Positions 1-7,909 of a stretch of DNA of 64,000 nt are shown piece after piece. Below the pieces are notes generated by a model that saw only the letters and a program-made list of their open reading frames with translations, was not told the DNA's origin and made no database searches. Origin of the DNA: an uncultured Roseburia sp. (GTDB lineage Bacteria; Bacillota; Clostridia; Lachnospirales; Lachnospiraceae); contig UQAQ01000012.1 of NCBI GenBank assembly GCA_900539115.1, forward strand, positions 1 to 64,000. Reading direction: 5' to 3'. The stretch's first letter is position 1. Every line of letters starts with the position of its first letter. Both the position numbers and the translations under genes were made by a program.

Positions 1-73
1 ACCATTGTTCTTTTCAAACTCTAGTATACAGGTAAATCCACGTTGCTACAAATGTGGGGTCACTTCATATTAT

Positions 74-1828
74 CTAATGAACTTCCTCAATGCCATCGAT
101 ATCCGGAGATACCACCATGGAATAATTTGTATAATAAACGACAAATCCGGGTTTGCTTCCATTTGGTTTCTTGACATTTTTCTTTTGCGTGTAATCAATC
201 TCAACTTTGTCCGAAGATGCTTTTTGTGAAAAATGTGCCGCCAGACTTGCCGCCTCTTCAAATGTCCGTATCGGCGGTTCCTCGTTATTGCACTGGACAA
301 TGACATGCGAACCCGGTGCCTGTTTTACATGAAACCACCAATCATTTCCGGTCGCTGTCTTAAACGTCAGCATATCATTCTGGTAGTTGTTTTTTCCTAC
401 ATACATGTCATATCCATCACTCGAACGGAAGTGAAGCGGCTTGCTTTTTGGCATTGCCTTGCTGTTTTTATTTTTCTTTCCGGCATGGCTTTTCATATAG
501 CCGCTGTCGATCAGTTCCTGTTTGATCAGCTGAAGATCTTCCTCCTGTCTGGCAATATCGAGCGCCGTAAGAATGGTCTCCAGATGATCGATCTGCATCT
601 GCGTTTCCTCAATCTGAACTGTAACCGCTTCAAAGGTTCGCTTTAACTTATTATAACGGTCAAAATATTTATTGGCATTTTCTGCCGGCGTTTTCGTTGG
701 ATCGATAGGAATCGAGAGTTCCGAGCCATCATAATAACTCGTACAGTGCAGCACCTTGTCCTCCGGCGACAGCTGGTAGCCATACGTATTAATATGTTCG
801 CCGTATACTTTAAAACGTTCCCGTTTTTCGGTGTCTTTTAACTGCTTGCGCTGAATGTCGATCTTTTTCTGATCACGCTCCAGAAGATTGGTTACATTTT
901 TACGCAAATCAGCGGATTTCTGGCGGATTCTCTGAATCGTTTCCTTTTCCCCATAAAACACTTCAATCATCCTGCTGACCGATTCAAACGAACGATGTTC
1001 ATATCCTTCCGCATCATATCGTTTCATCTCAAACGCTGAAAACTCAACCGGTTCCTCGTTATGAAACACAATTTCCGGTTCGAAATTTCCATTTTTTACA
1101 TATTCCATCAAAGCACGCAGACAGGAGAGAAGCGTGGACAATTGATTTCCGTTACAGGAAGCAAAAGGATCGTCTCCATCCAAATGACAGCGGTAAGCCA
1201 CTTCCTGTGCCATGGAAAAACTAAACCCGGTAAGATAATTACACAAGCCTTTTGCAATTGACACCGGCTGTTTTGTCAGTTCTGTCATCCACAATTCCGT
1301 CGTAAGTTCAAAAGGATTATGTTTTTCGCGCGTATTCGGGATAAAATACGTCCTTCCCGGCAATACTTCGCGAACAGAACTTACCAATGCCGACACATGA
1401 CGAATGCTGTCAACAATCTTATTTTCTTCATCCAAAAATATAATATTACTGTGTTTTCCCATAATCTCAATTACAAGATTGCGGTGCACCAAATCTCCAA
1501 GTTCATTTCTGTTTTCAAATTCTATAAAAATAACACGTTCCAGTTCATGCTGATAGATACGGCAGATCCGTGCACCACTTAAATGTTTTCTTAGCAGCAT
1601 ACAAAAATTAGGTGCTGTAAGAGGCGCCACCTTGCTTTTATCAGTCAGATATATAAGTGGGAGAGAAGGGCTTGCCGATAGCACCATTCTCCAGGTTTTA
1701 CGATTGTTTTTAACAGCGAGGATTAATTCATCCTGCTCTGGTTGTGAAATTTTCTGTAAATGACCACCTGTAAGACAATCGGATAATTCTTTTGTCAGAG
1801 CAGCCATCAAAAAGCCATCAAAAGCCAT
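74..1828 (-). CDS. rqcH: RqcH (NFACT family, Rqc2 homologue), ribosome quality control
   Basis: This is a 584-residue protein of the NFACT/FbpA family. In Bacillus, RqcH binds stalled 50S-peptidyl-tRNA and directs addition of C-terminal alanine tails. The NFACT-N region begins at the start codon (MAFDGFLMAAL), a charged coiled-coil middle follows, and the NFACT-R (DUF814) domain fills about residues 460-584 with the typical GNDWWFHVKQAPGSHVI segment. An upstream in-frame ATG at 1846 has no ribosome site. The ATG at 1828 has GGAGG eight bases before it and matches the family N-terminus, so I chose it. The gene stands alone and diverges from yicC, as in many Firmicutes. Older annotations call it fibronectin-binding protein, which is probably not its main role. 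Confidence 0.93.
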   Translation of the reverse strand: MAFDGFLMAALTKELSDCLTGGHLQKISQPEQDELILAVKNNRKTWRMVLSASPSLPLIYLTDKSKVAPLTAPNFCMLLRKHLSGARICRIYQHELERVIFIEFENRNELGDLVHRNLVIEIMGKHSNIIFLDEENKIVDSIRHVSALVSSVREVLPGRTYFIPNTREKHNPFELTTELWMTELTKQPVSIAKGLCNYLTGFSFSMAQEVAYRCHLDGDDPFASCNGNQLSTLLSCLRALMEYVKNGNFEPEIVFHNEEPVEFSAFEMKRYDAEGYEHRSFESVSRMIEVFYGEKETIQRIRQKSADLRKNVTNLLERDQKKIDIQRKQLKDTEKRERFKVYGEHINTYGYQLSPEDKVLHCTSYYDGSELSIPIDPTKTPAENANKYFDRYNKLKRTFEAVTVQIEETQMQIDHLETILTALDIARQEEDLQLIKQELIDSGYMKSHAGKKNKNSKAMPKSKPLHFRSSDGYDMYVGKNNYQNDMLTFKTATGNDWWFHVKQAPGSHVIVQCNNEEPPIRTFEEAASLAAHFSQKASSDKVEIDYTQKKNVKKPNGSKPGFVVYYTNYSMVVSPDIDGIEEVH

Positions 1829-1860
1829 ATTAAATTCCTCCGTCATATATTTCTTTTCTC

Positions 1861-1889
1861 ATTATACTATAATCAGCGGACAGGGTCAA
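1861..1889 (-). promoter_or_regulatory. Sigma-A-type promoter of rqcH
   Basis: Read on the minus strand there is TTGACC, a 17-base spacer and TATAAT, ending about 32 bases before the rqcH start codon. The match to the vegetative consensus is strong. Confidence 0.75.
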
Positions 1890-1921
1890 ACTTCAAAATT
1901 TCAAAAAAACTCACAGAAATC

Positions 1922-1950
1922 TTGACTTATGAGCCGTTCTCCTTTATAAT
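1922..1950 (+). promoter_or_regulatory. Sigma-A-type promoter of yicC-remA-gmk-lepB-rpoZ
   Basis: TTGACT, a 17-base spacer and TATAAT lie 44 bases before the yicC start. It probably drives the five-gene plus-strand run up to the rpoZ terminator. Confidence 0.78.
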
Positions 1951-1993
1951 AATACGGAATGCATAGATTCATTTTTAAATATTGGAGGACGTT

Positions 1994-2872
1994 ATGATAA
2001 GAAGTATGACAGGCTACGGCCGTTATGAAGCTGAAAATGAAGAATCCCGACTGGTTGTTGAGATCAAGTCGGTAAATCATCGTTACTGCGATATTTCTAT
2101 ACGACTTCCAAAAAATCTGAATCCTTTTGAAAATATCATCCGTAAACAATTAAAAGACCGGATCAGCCGTGGAAAAATTGATGTATTTGTAACGTATGAA
2201 AAAGTCTCGAAAGCCGAGGGTAGTATTACGTATCATCCCGATATGGCACAGGCTTATGTTCAATTGATACAACAGTTATCCGATGATTTTTCTCTGAAGC
2301 CCGGTTTGGATGCTGCCGCGTTATCCCGTTATCCGGATGTATATACGATGGAGGAAGCGCAAGTTGACGAAGAAAAACTTCAAAAACTGGTTTACGAAAC
2401 CGTAGATGGAGCATTGACAAACTTTATTCACTCCAGAGAGATCGAAGGTGAATTATTAAAAGTTGATCTGCTGAAAAAACTTGAATTTTTAGCGGAACTT
2501 GCAGAAAAAATTGAGAAACGCTCTCCGGAAGTATTTGCCGAATACAAAGAACGGCTTACTGCCAAAGTTAATGAAACACTGGCAGATGGCAATTTAGACG
2601 AAAGTGTTCTGGCGACAGAGCTGGTCATCTATGCAGATAAAATCTGTGTGGATGAAGAGTTGGTACGCTTAAAGAGTCATATCAGCCATATGCGTGACAC
2701 ACTTGAAAAAGAAGAAACCGTTGGCCGTAAACTGGATTTTATTACGCAGGAATTAAACCGCGAGGCAAATACGACATTATCAAAAGCCAATGATATTGTT
2801 ATTGCGGATCTTGGTATCATGCTGAAAACGGAAATTGAAAAAATCCGTGAACAGATACAAAATCTTGAATAG
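1994..2872 (+). CDS. yicC: YicC family endoribonuclease
   Basis: This is a 292-residue YicC/YloC family protein. The family has been described as an RNA endonuclease acting on small RNAs and mRNA. The hallmark N-terminus IRSMTGYG and the C-terminal DUF1732 segment (EANTTLSKANDIVIADLG, then EIEKIREQIQNLE) are both intact, and the length is normal. The ATG at 1994 has GGAGG at 1984-1988. An in-frame TTG at 1982 overlaps that ribosome site and was rejected. It is the first gene of yicC-remA-gmk-lepB-rpoZ. The substrate in this organism cannot be read from sequence. Confidence 0.93.
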   Translation: MIRSMTGYGRYEAENEESRLVVEIKSVNHRYCDISIRLPKNLNPFENIIRKQLKDRISRGKIDVFVTYEKVSKAEGSITYHPDMAQAYVQLIQQLSDDFSLKPGLDAAALSRYPDVYTMEEAQVDEEKLQKLVYETVDGALTNFIHSREIEGELLKVDLLKKLEFLAELAEKIEKRSPEVFAEYKERLTAKVNETLADGNLDESVLATELVIYADKICVDEELVRLKSHISHMRDTLEKEETVGRKLDFITQELNREANTTLSKANDIVIADLGIMLKTEIEKIREQIQNLE

Positions 2873-2893
2873 TTTTGGGAAAGGACGGCACTC

Positions 2894-3130
2894 ATGGCTT
2901 TTATCAATGTTGGATATGGAAATATTGTTAATACAGAAAAAATCATCAGCGTGATCAATTATGAGGCAGCTCCCATAAAACGCATGGTTCAGACAGCAAA
3001 AGATGCCGGCCTTGCCATCGATGCTACCTGCGGCAAAAAAACAAAAGCTGTCATTGTTATGGAAAACCAAATGATCGTATTAAGTTCGCTATTACCGGAT
3101 ACGATCACAAACCGATTAAATAATAGTTGA
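2894..3130 (+). CDS. remA: RemA-like DNA-binding regulator (DUF370)
   Basis: This 78-residue protein matches RemA/YlzA of Bacillus, a ring-forming DNA-binding regulator of matrix genes. The family core is clear: FINVGYGNIVN at the start, APIKRMVQTAKD in the middle and MIVLSSLLPDTI near the end. It sits between yicC and gmk, the position it holds in Bacillus. GGAAAGG precedes the ATG. Whether it controls biofilm genes here is inferred only from the family. Confidence 0.9.
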   Translation: MAFINVGYGNIVNTEKIISVINYEAAPIKRMVQTAKDAGLAIDATCGKKTKAVIVMENQMIVLSSLLPDTITNRLNNS

Positions 3131-3172
3131 GGCAACGATTCAGCCCTCCCACATTGATTCTGAATCGTTACC
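3131..3172 (+). repeat. Hairpin between remA and gmk
   Basis: AACGATTCA at 3134-3142 pairs exactly with TGAATCGTT at 3161-3169. A mismatch and a further GG/CC pair extend the stem. The loop is 18 bases. No T-run follows, so it is not an obvious terminator. It may mark mRNA processing or modulate gmk expression. Confidence 0.6.
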
Positions 3173-3200
3173 AGTTAATAAAAATAGATTGGAGATTGCA

Positions 3201-3824
3201 ATGAAAAAAGGTATTCTTACTGTCGTTTCTGGATTTTCCGGAGCAGGAAAAGGTACGATCATAAAAGAACTTCGAAAAAAATATGACTATGAACTGTCGA
3301 TTTCCGCCACAACCCGCAAGCCCCGCAAAGGCGATGTTGATGGTGTCGATTATTTTTTCAAAACAAGGGAAGAATTTGAACAGATGATCGAAGAAAACAA
3401 ATTGATTGAATGGGCAGAATACGTAGGAAATTACTACGGTACGCCAAAAGAATATGTAGAACAGCAGCTGAAAGCCGGAAAAGATGTCCTCTTAGAGATT
3501 GAAATGCAGGGCGGTATGTTAGTAAAAAAACAATTTCCGGATGCTATGCTTGTCTTTGTAACTCCACCAAGTGCAGAAATATTAAAGGACCGGCTGACCG
3601 GTCGTGGCACTGAGAGTGCGGAAGAGATTGAGCGCCGGTTACACCGTGCTTCTGAGGAAGCAGATTTTATGAAACAGTATGATTATATTCTGGTAAATGA
3701 CTCACTGGAAGCGGCGGTAGAAGACCTCCATCACCTCATTCAGTCTGGACATCATAAAACCGCATATTGCGCTGAATTGATCAAATCAATGACGCAGCAG
3801 TTAAATACATTGGTAGGTAAATAA
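3201..3824 (+). CDS. gmk: Guanylate kinase
   Basis: This 207-residue enzyme phosphorylates GMP to GDP with ATP in the cytoplasm. The P-loop SGFSGAGKGT lies near residues 9-18. The GMP-binding region with TTRKPRKGDVDGVDY follows, and then the lid and NDSLEAAVEDL at the C-terminal end. The ATG at 3201 has GGAG six bases upstream, and an in-frame TTG at 3189 was rejected. The remA-gmk-rpoZ order is conserved in Firmicutes, although here lepB separates gmk and rpoZ. Confidence 0.96.
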   Translation: MKKGILTVVSGFSGAGKGTIIKELRKKYDYELSISATTRKPRKGDVDGVDYFFKTREEFEQMIEENKLIEWAEYVGNYYGTPKEYVEQQLKAGKDVLLEIEMQGGMLVKKQFPDAMLVFVTPPSAEILKDRLTGRGTESAEEIERRLHRASEEADFMKQYDYILVNDSLEAAVEDLHHLIQSGHHKTAYCAELIKSMTQQLNTLVGK

Positions 3825-3839
3825 AGAAGGGAGATCAAC

Positions 3840-4529
3840 ATGAATCAGACAGATACAGAACGGGAAGAAGAGAACATACCTGAAACTGCCAAAACAATTG
3901 AGAAAAATGCAAAAAAAGAAAAGAAAAAGCGCTCGAAAGTCAGTTATGCGATAGAATATGCTATTTATGTGGCATTGATTCTCTTATGTATATTCTGGGT
4001 ACCGGAACATGTCCTTCAGCGAACTGTAGTAAAAGGGGAATCCATGGAAAATACACTTCATACAAACGAGAGTTTGCTGGTAGAAAAAGTTTCCTATCAT
4101 TTTAAACAGCCATCGCGTTATGACATTATTGTATTCTATCCATATGGAAAGAATGGTGATGAAGTTCCGGAAAGTATGAAAGATCAATTGGAAATTGATA
4201 ATACGGCTTCCGGAGACCAAGAAGAAGATTCCGAATTGTATGTAAAACGTGTATTTGGTCTTCCAGGGGAAAAAATTCAAATTATTGGAAATGACATTTA
4301 TGTCAATGACAAAAAAATTGATGATCCTTATGCGAAAAATGTGATGAAAGACGAAGATGCCGGTGTGGCATCTGAACCGATCACATTGGGCGAAGATGAA
4401 TATTTTGTTCTTGGTGATAATCGCGAAGTAAGCCTAGACAGCCGCGAACTTGGCCCGATCAAAGAAAAAAATATCGCTGGTCACGTTGTTTTGCGTATCT
4501 GGCCGCTTAAGAAATTTGGAACACCATAA
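3840..4529 (+). CDS. lepB: Signal peptidase I
   Basis: This 229-residue S26 leader peptidase removes signal peptides from exported proteins. A lysine-rich cytoplasmic N-terminus is followed by one membrane segment at about residues 36-53. The catalytic serine is Ser68 in VKGESME and the general-base lysine is Lys136 in YVKRVFGLPGE. The C-terminal box GDNREVSLDSRELGPI is also present. The extra acidic stretch between the Ser and Lys boxes (about 105-132) is typical of Gram-positive SipS-like enzymes with variable insertions. It lies 15 bases after gmk in the same operon. Confidence 0.95.
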   Translation: MNQTDTEREEENIPETAKTIEKNAKKEKKKRSKVSYAIEYAIYVALILLCIFWVPEHVLQRTVVKGESMENTLHTNESLLVEKVSYHFKQPSRYDIIVFYPYGKNGDEVPESMKDQLEIDNTASGDQEEDSELYVKRVFGLPGEKIQIIGNDIYVNDKKIDDPYAKNVMKDEDAGVASEPITLGEDEYFVLGDNREVSLDSRELGPIKEKNIAGHVVLRIWPLKKFGTP

Positions 4530-4595
4530 TGAATGGATACAAAGATAAAAAACAGATATAGAAATTATGTGGAAATTTGAAAGGAGATCTTTATT

Positions 4596-4961
4596 ATGTT
4601 ACACCCATCTTATAATGATTTAATGAACGTCGTAAACAGTGATGTTGAACCGGGAGAACACCCGGTAGTTAACAGCCGTTATTCCATCGTACTGGCAACC
4701 GCAAAACGTGCCCGTCAGCTTATTGCCGGTTCCCAGCCTCTGGTATCGGGAAAATATCCAAAACCTCTCAGTATTGCAATTAAAGAATTGTCCACTTCTG
4801 CAATTAAAATTGATACAGAAGAAGAGGCACGCGCAAAGAGAGAAGCTGCCGCACTTGCTGCAGAGCAGGCCGCTACAGCAACAGAAACCGTAGATTCTGA
4901 CGAGCCGGAAACAGAGGTTACAGAGGAAACTGCAACAGAAGAAACGGATACCGAAGCTTAA
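4596..4961 (+). CDS. rpoZ: RNA polymerase omega subunit with acidic tail
   Basis: Residues 1 to about 70 are the omega fold, with NSRYSIVLATAKRARQLI containing the conserved R-Y-x-A-K-R-A-R-x-L pattern that binds beta-prime. The remaining 50 residues form an Ala/Glu/Thr-rich acidic tail absent from the short Bacillus protein (about 67 residues). AAGGAGA precedes the ATG. It is the last gene before a strong terminator. The tail has no recognised domain and looks disordered. Confidence 0.92.
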   Translation: MLHPSYNDLMNVVNSDVEPGEHPVVNSRYSIVLATAKRARQLIAGSQPLVSGKYPKPLSIAIKELSTSAIKIDTEEEARAKREAAALAAEQAATATETVDSDEPETEVTEETATEETDTEA

Positions 4962-4984
4962 ATACTTTAAGAATGCTTGATACA

Positions 4985-5026
4985 GGCAGCCAGTCCTTGA
5001 ATTCGTTCGGGGATTGGCTGCCTTTT
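4985..5026 (+). terminator. Intrinsic terminator after rpoZ
   Basis: GGCAGCCAGTCC at 4985-4996 pairs with GGATTGGCTGCC at 5011-5022 (12 base pairs with one G-T wobble), followed by TTTT and a T-rich stretch. Confidence 0.88.
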
Positions 5027-5070
5027 ATTTTCTTTTTTTCGTAACTATTAGGATTTTTTCAAAAAAACAA

Positions 5071-5099
5071 TTGACAAACGCACGTTCGTGTAGTATGAT
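5071..5099 (+). promoter_or_regulatory. SOS promoter of the yneA-like gene
   Basis: TTGACA, a 17-base spacer and TATGAT form a near-consensus promoter 92 bases before the gene. The spacer contains a LexA-type box, and a second box lies just downstream, so repression by LexA is likely. Confidence 0.8.
5075..5088 (+). promoter_or_regulatory. LexA box 1 upstream of the yneA-like gene
   Basis: CAAACGCACGTTCG matches the Gram-positive LexA consensus CGAACRNRYGTTYG at 13 of 14 positions. It overlaps the end of the -35 element. Confidence 0.75.
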
Positions 5100-5106
5100 A
5101 GCATCA

Positions 5107-5120
5107 TAAACAAACGTTCG
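5107..5120 (+). promoter_or_regulatory. LexA box 2 upstream of the yneA-like gene
   Basis: TAAACAAACGTTCG matches the LexA consensus at 12 of 14 positions and lies near the expected transcription start. Two further GTTCG half-sites follow at 5129-5133 and 5142-5146. Confidence 0.6.
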
Positions 5121-5190
5121 GATTATTTGTTCGGATGTTATGTTCGATTCATTAGTTGTTATGTTTTACTATCCTAAGGAGTGATTTGTT

Positions 5191-5514
5191 ATGAACAGAA
5201 GAAGGAAAATGTCGATTTTACACTGTCTCTTAGTTGTTTTTATTATTCTTGGATGCTTTGCCGTATTCCAGAACATTAATGCAAAGATAACCACAACCTC
5301 CAAAATGACCGTTAGCAGATATGAATCTGTTCTTGTGTATGAAGGAGATTCCGTTTGGTCAATCGCGAAAGATCATTTGAAAGATACTGATGAAGAGCAG
5401 CTGGCCTCTTATGTAGAAGAAATTAAAGAAATAAATAACATTTCTCAGGAAGGAATGATTTACGCCGGACGTTATCTTGTCCTTCCTATTTATGAGAAAA
5501 TTGAGTCTATTTAA
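5191..5514 (+). CDS. LysM membrane protein, YneA-like SOS division inhibitor
   Basis: This 107-residue protein has a basic N-terminus (MNRRRK), one membrane segment at about 8-26 and a LysM-type domain at about 48-99 (VYEGDSVWSIAKDHL, then INNISQEGMIYAGRYLVLPIY). That is the architecture and size of YneA, the Bacillus SOS-induced cell division suppressor. Known YneA acts from outside the membrane after export. Two LexA-type boxes and a strong promoter lie directly upstream, which supports the SOS role better than the modest sequence likeness does. In Bacillus yneA is divergent from lexA, whereas here lexA is 27 kb away. It could instead be another SOS-linked LysM protein. Confidence 0.75.
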   Translation: MNRRRKMSILHCLLVVFIILGCFAVFQNINAKITTTSKMTVSRYESVLVYEGDSVWSIAKDHLKDTDEEQLASYVEEIKEINNISQEGMIYAGRYLVLPIYEKIESI

Positions 5515-5631
5515 CAAGTGTATTATTACCCCCTGCCATAATTGTGCCAAGAAGAATTGCTACAATTTTAGAAAAAGATGTGACATAACCGTTACATAAA
5601 GATAATACTACTATAAAGGGGCGAACTTACA

Positions 5632-7812
5632 ATGAACACACCAAAAGCAACACCATTTCGGAAAATACTTTTTTCTTTCCTGACTTTACTTTTATTCGGA
5701 ATCCTTTTCTTTCCTGCCACCAGCCAGGCGGCGACTCTTAAAGTGAAGTTAAATGGCAAAACCACCTATTATAGAAAGACACAGTCTATCGTAAGATATC
5801 AGAACAAGACCATTACAAAAAGTTCTCGTAAGGGGCTTACCATTAAAGGCACACGCATGGTATCTTACAAAGATGTTTTTAAAAAGGGCTTGAAGGTAAA
5901 AACATCTTATAAATCCTCTAAAAAAAGACTTACTTTTTCACGCAATGGAATTAAAGTAACCCTTACTGTCGGCAGTAAAAATGCTTATGTAAACGGGAAA
6001 AAATATCGCTTAAGTGTTGCGCCGACTAAGGTAACTTATGTTCGTAAACGAACCTCTACAATATTAGTACCTGCAAAATTTTTATGTAAACATCTCGGCT
6101 TTCAATATAGGGCAAAGGGTTCTATTTTAACAATGACAAAACAATTTATGTACTCTTATCAGGAAAAAGATGCAAAAACTGTTGTTTATTCTAATTCCTT
6201 TACATTTAACGACAAATCTAACAAATTGACTTCCATGCCGGCACTAAAAATATCCGGTTCAATGTATTTACCTGCGGAAGAAACATTAAGTAATGTTATC
6301 GGTTTAAATTACAATTATAATGCGGATACCCAGACACTCGATATAGAAAATACGGTTACGAATAAAAAGGTAAAATTGGTTTTAAATGAAACAACAATGA
6401 CCGTAAATGGGGCACCGGTTTCTCTTTCCACACCGATGTATCTTGTCACAAGAAAAGATAAGAACAGTGAAGTTTTATGTATTCCTGCCAAAAAAGTTCT
6501 GACGGCACTTGGATATTCCTACAAATGGGATAAGAAGAAGACATTGATCTCTGTTCATGATTTGATTTATTTTGACTGGACAGCAGATACAAAAAAAGCA
6601 ACCGATGCATCTGTTAATTATATTACTGCTGCAAAAGCAACTTATAACCCAGCGATCCAATGTATTTCTTTTGAAATCAAAGGTACGAAAACAGACATTA
6701 TGGATCAGGTTGCCGTTGCTAGAAGTGGAAAAGTAATTACCGTTACTATCCCAAAAACTTCCAAATATCTACTTGAACAGTTTTCCTTTGCGAAGTTTGT
6801 ATCTGAAATTGAAAAATTTGAAGTCGTAGAAGATGGAAGTGATACGATTACTATGCAGATTTCCTGTTTTGGAGAATCTGATTTTGCTTATTCTTCTCTG
6901 GATGGAACACTTACAATCAATATCATGGGAGAGTATGTAGGAAATTATGCCTTAAAATTCAAAAAGCCTGCAGGAGTAACGATTAACTCAGTAAAAAATG
7001 AAGATTTGTACCAAAGCAATAAATTCAAGATTATAGTTCCCGGAAATCAGATCGACTTTTATAATCAAAATCCAATTGCGATCAGCAGCAATGTAGTTAC
7101 CGGAATTTCTACTGCTTTGGTAAACGGTAATACAGAAATCACCGTCAATACCTCAAAACTTCAGGGGTATAAAATATATGAAAAATCTGACTCCTTTGTA
7201 GTTGCGATCGGCGATCCTCGTACGATTTATAAAAATATCGTCGTATTAGATGCAGGACACGGTGGATATGATTCCGGTGCAACTCATAATGGAACCAAAG
7301 AAAAAGACCTTAACTTTAAGATCATTTACACCTTAATGAAAGGTTATTTTTCCTCCAATGCCCCTGAAACCAAAGTTTACTGGAGTCGAAGTTCCGATGT
7401 ATTTGTTACTTTGTCTAAACGAGCTGCTTTTGCAAGTAAAGTGGGCGCAGATATTTTTGTCAGCCTTCATATGAATTCAGCCTCTAGTTCCAGTGCTAAC
7501 GGAACAGAAGTATATTATACTGCAACGAATAACGCAAGCAGTTTTTCAGGCGTAAACAGTAAAATCATTGCTACTTTATTTAAAAACAACCTGGTAACAA
7601 GACTTGGCACTACAAACCGAGGAGTAAAAACAGCAAAATATTATGTCACAAATCATAATACTGTACCCGCCGTTTTGATCGAACTTGGATTTATTTCCGG
7701 AAGCCGCGATTATGCAAAGTTAACAAATCCGTCATTCCAAAGTAATTCCGCTAAGGTTATATATGATACGATCAATGAAATATTTACAACCTATCCAACA
7801 GGGCGTAAATAA
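5632..7812 (+). CDS. Secreted N-acetylmuramoyl-L-alanine amidase (Amidase_3)
   Basis: This 726-residue protein begins with a signal peptide (basic start, hydrophobic run, likely cleavage near SQA at 31-33). A long region that looks like copper-amine-oxidase-like stalk repeats comes next (YLPAEETLSNVIGLNY and CIPAKKVLTALGYSY style units), then a probable AMIN-like beta domain at about 340-520. The zinc amidase domain fills 536-726. Its ligands and catalytic residues are visible: His in DAGHGG, Glu in TKEKDLN, His in SLHMNSA and Glu in LIELGF. It would cut the amide bond between muramic acid and the stem peptide during wall turnover or cell separation. It is transcribed alone and ends at a bidirectional terminator. 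Confidence 0.9.
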   Translation: MNTPKATPFRKILFSFLTLLLFGILFFPATSQAATLKVKLNGKTTYYRKTQSIVRYQNKTITKSSRKGLTIKGTRMVSYKDVFKKGLKVKTSYKSSKKRLTFSRNGIKVTLTVGSKNAYVNGKKYRLSVAPTKVTYVRKRTSTILVPAKFLCKHLGFQYRAKGSILTMTKQFMYSYQEKDAKTVVYSNSFTFNDKSNKLTSMPALKISGSMYLPAEETLSNVIGLNYNYNADTQTLDIENTVTNKKVKLVLNETTMTVNGAPVSLSTPMYLVTRKDKNSEVLCIPAKKVLTALGYSYKWDKKKTLISVHDLIYFDWTADTKKATDASVNYITAAKATYNPAIQCISFEIKGTKTDIMDQVAVARSGKVITVTIPKTSKYLLEQFSFAKFVSEIEKFEVVEDGSDTITMQISCFGESDFAYSSLDGTLTINIMGEYVGNYALKFKKPAGVTINSVKNEDLYQSNKFKIIVPGNQIDFYNQNPIAISSNVVTGISTALVNGNTEITVNTSKLQGYKIYEKSDSFVVAIGDPRTIYKNIVVLDAGHGGYDSGATHNGTKEKDLNFKIIYTLMKGYFSSNAPETKVYWSRSSDVFVTLSKRAAFASKVGADIFVSLHMNSASSSSANGTEVYYTATNNASSFSGVNSKIIATLFKNNLVTRLGTTNRGVKTAKYYVTNHNTVPAVLIELGFISGSRDYAKLTNPSFQSNSAKVIYDTINEIFTTYPTGRK

Positions 7813-7841
7813 AACAATTTCCTCAAATTAATCCTTAATAA

Positions 7842-7885
7842 AAAAGAACCGGAATGCCTATTCCATTAAGTATTCCGGTTCTTTT
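7842..7885. terminator. Bidirectional terminator between amidase and recombinase genes
   Basis: AAAAGAACCGGAAT at 7842-7855 pairs perfectly with ATTCCGGTTCTTTT at 7872-7885. The A-run and T-run on either side let it serve both converging genes. Confidence 0.88.
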
Positions 7886-7909
7886 ACTATCATTTCATTA
7901 CGCGTTCAC

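Noticed and set aside
1..73. A gene or RNA at the left edge before rqcH
   Set aside because: No frame with a ribosome site or recognisable RNA fold is visible. The rqcH terminator may lie here, but no clear stem with T-run is seen.
5521..5631. A promoter for the amidase gene
   Set aside because: Several weak -10-like stretches are visible but none has a well-spaced -35 element, so no site was called.
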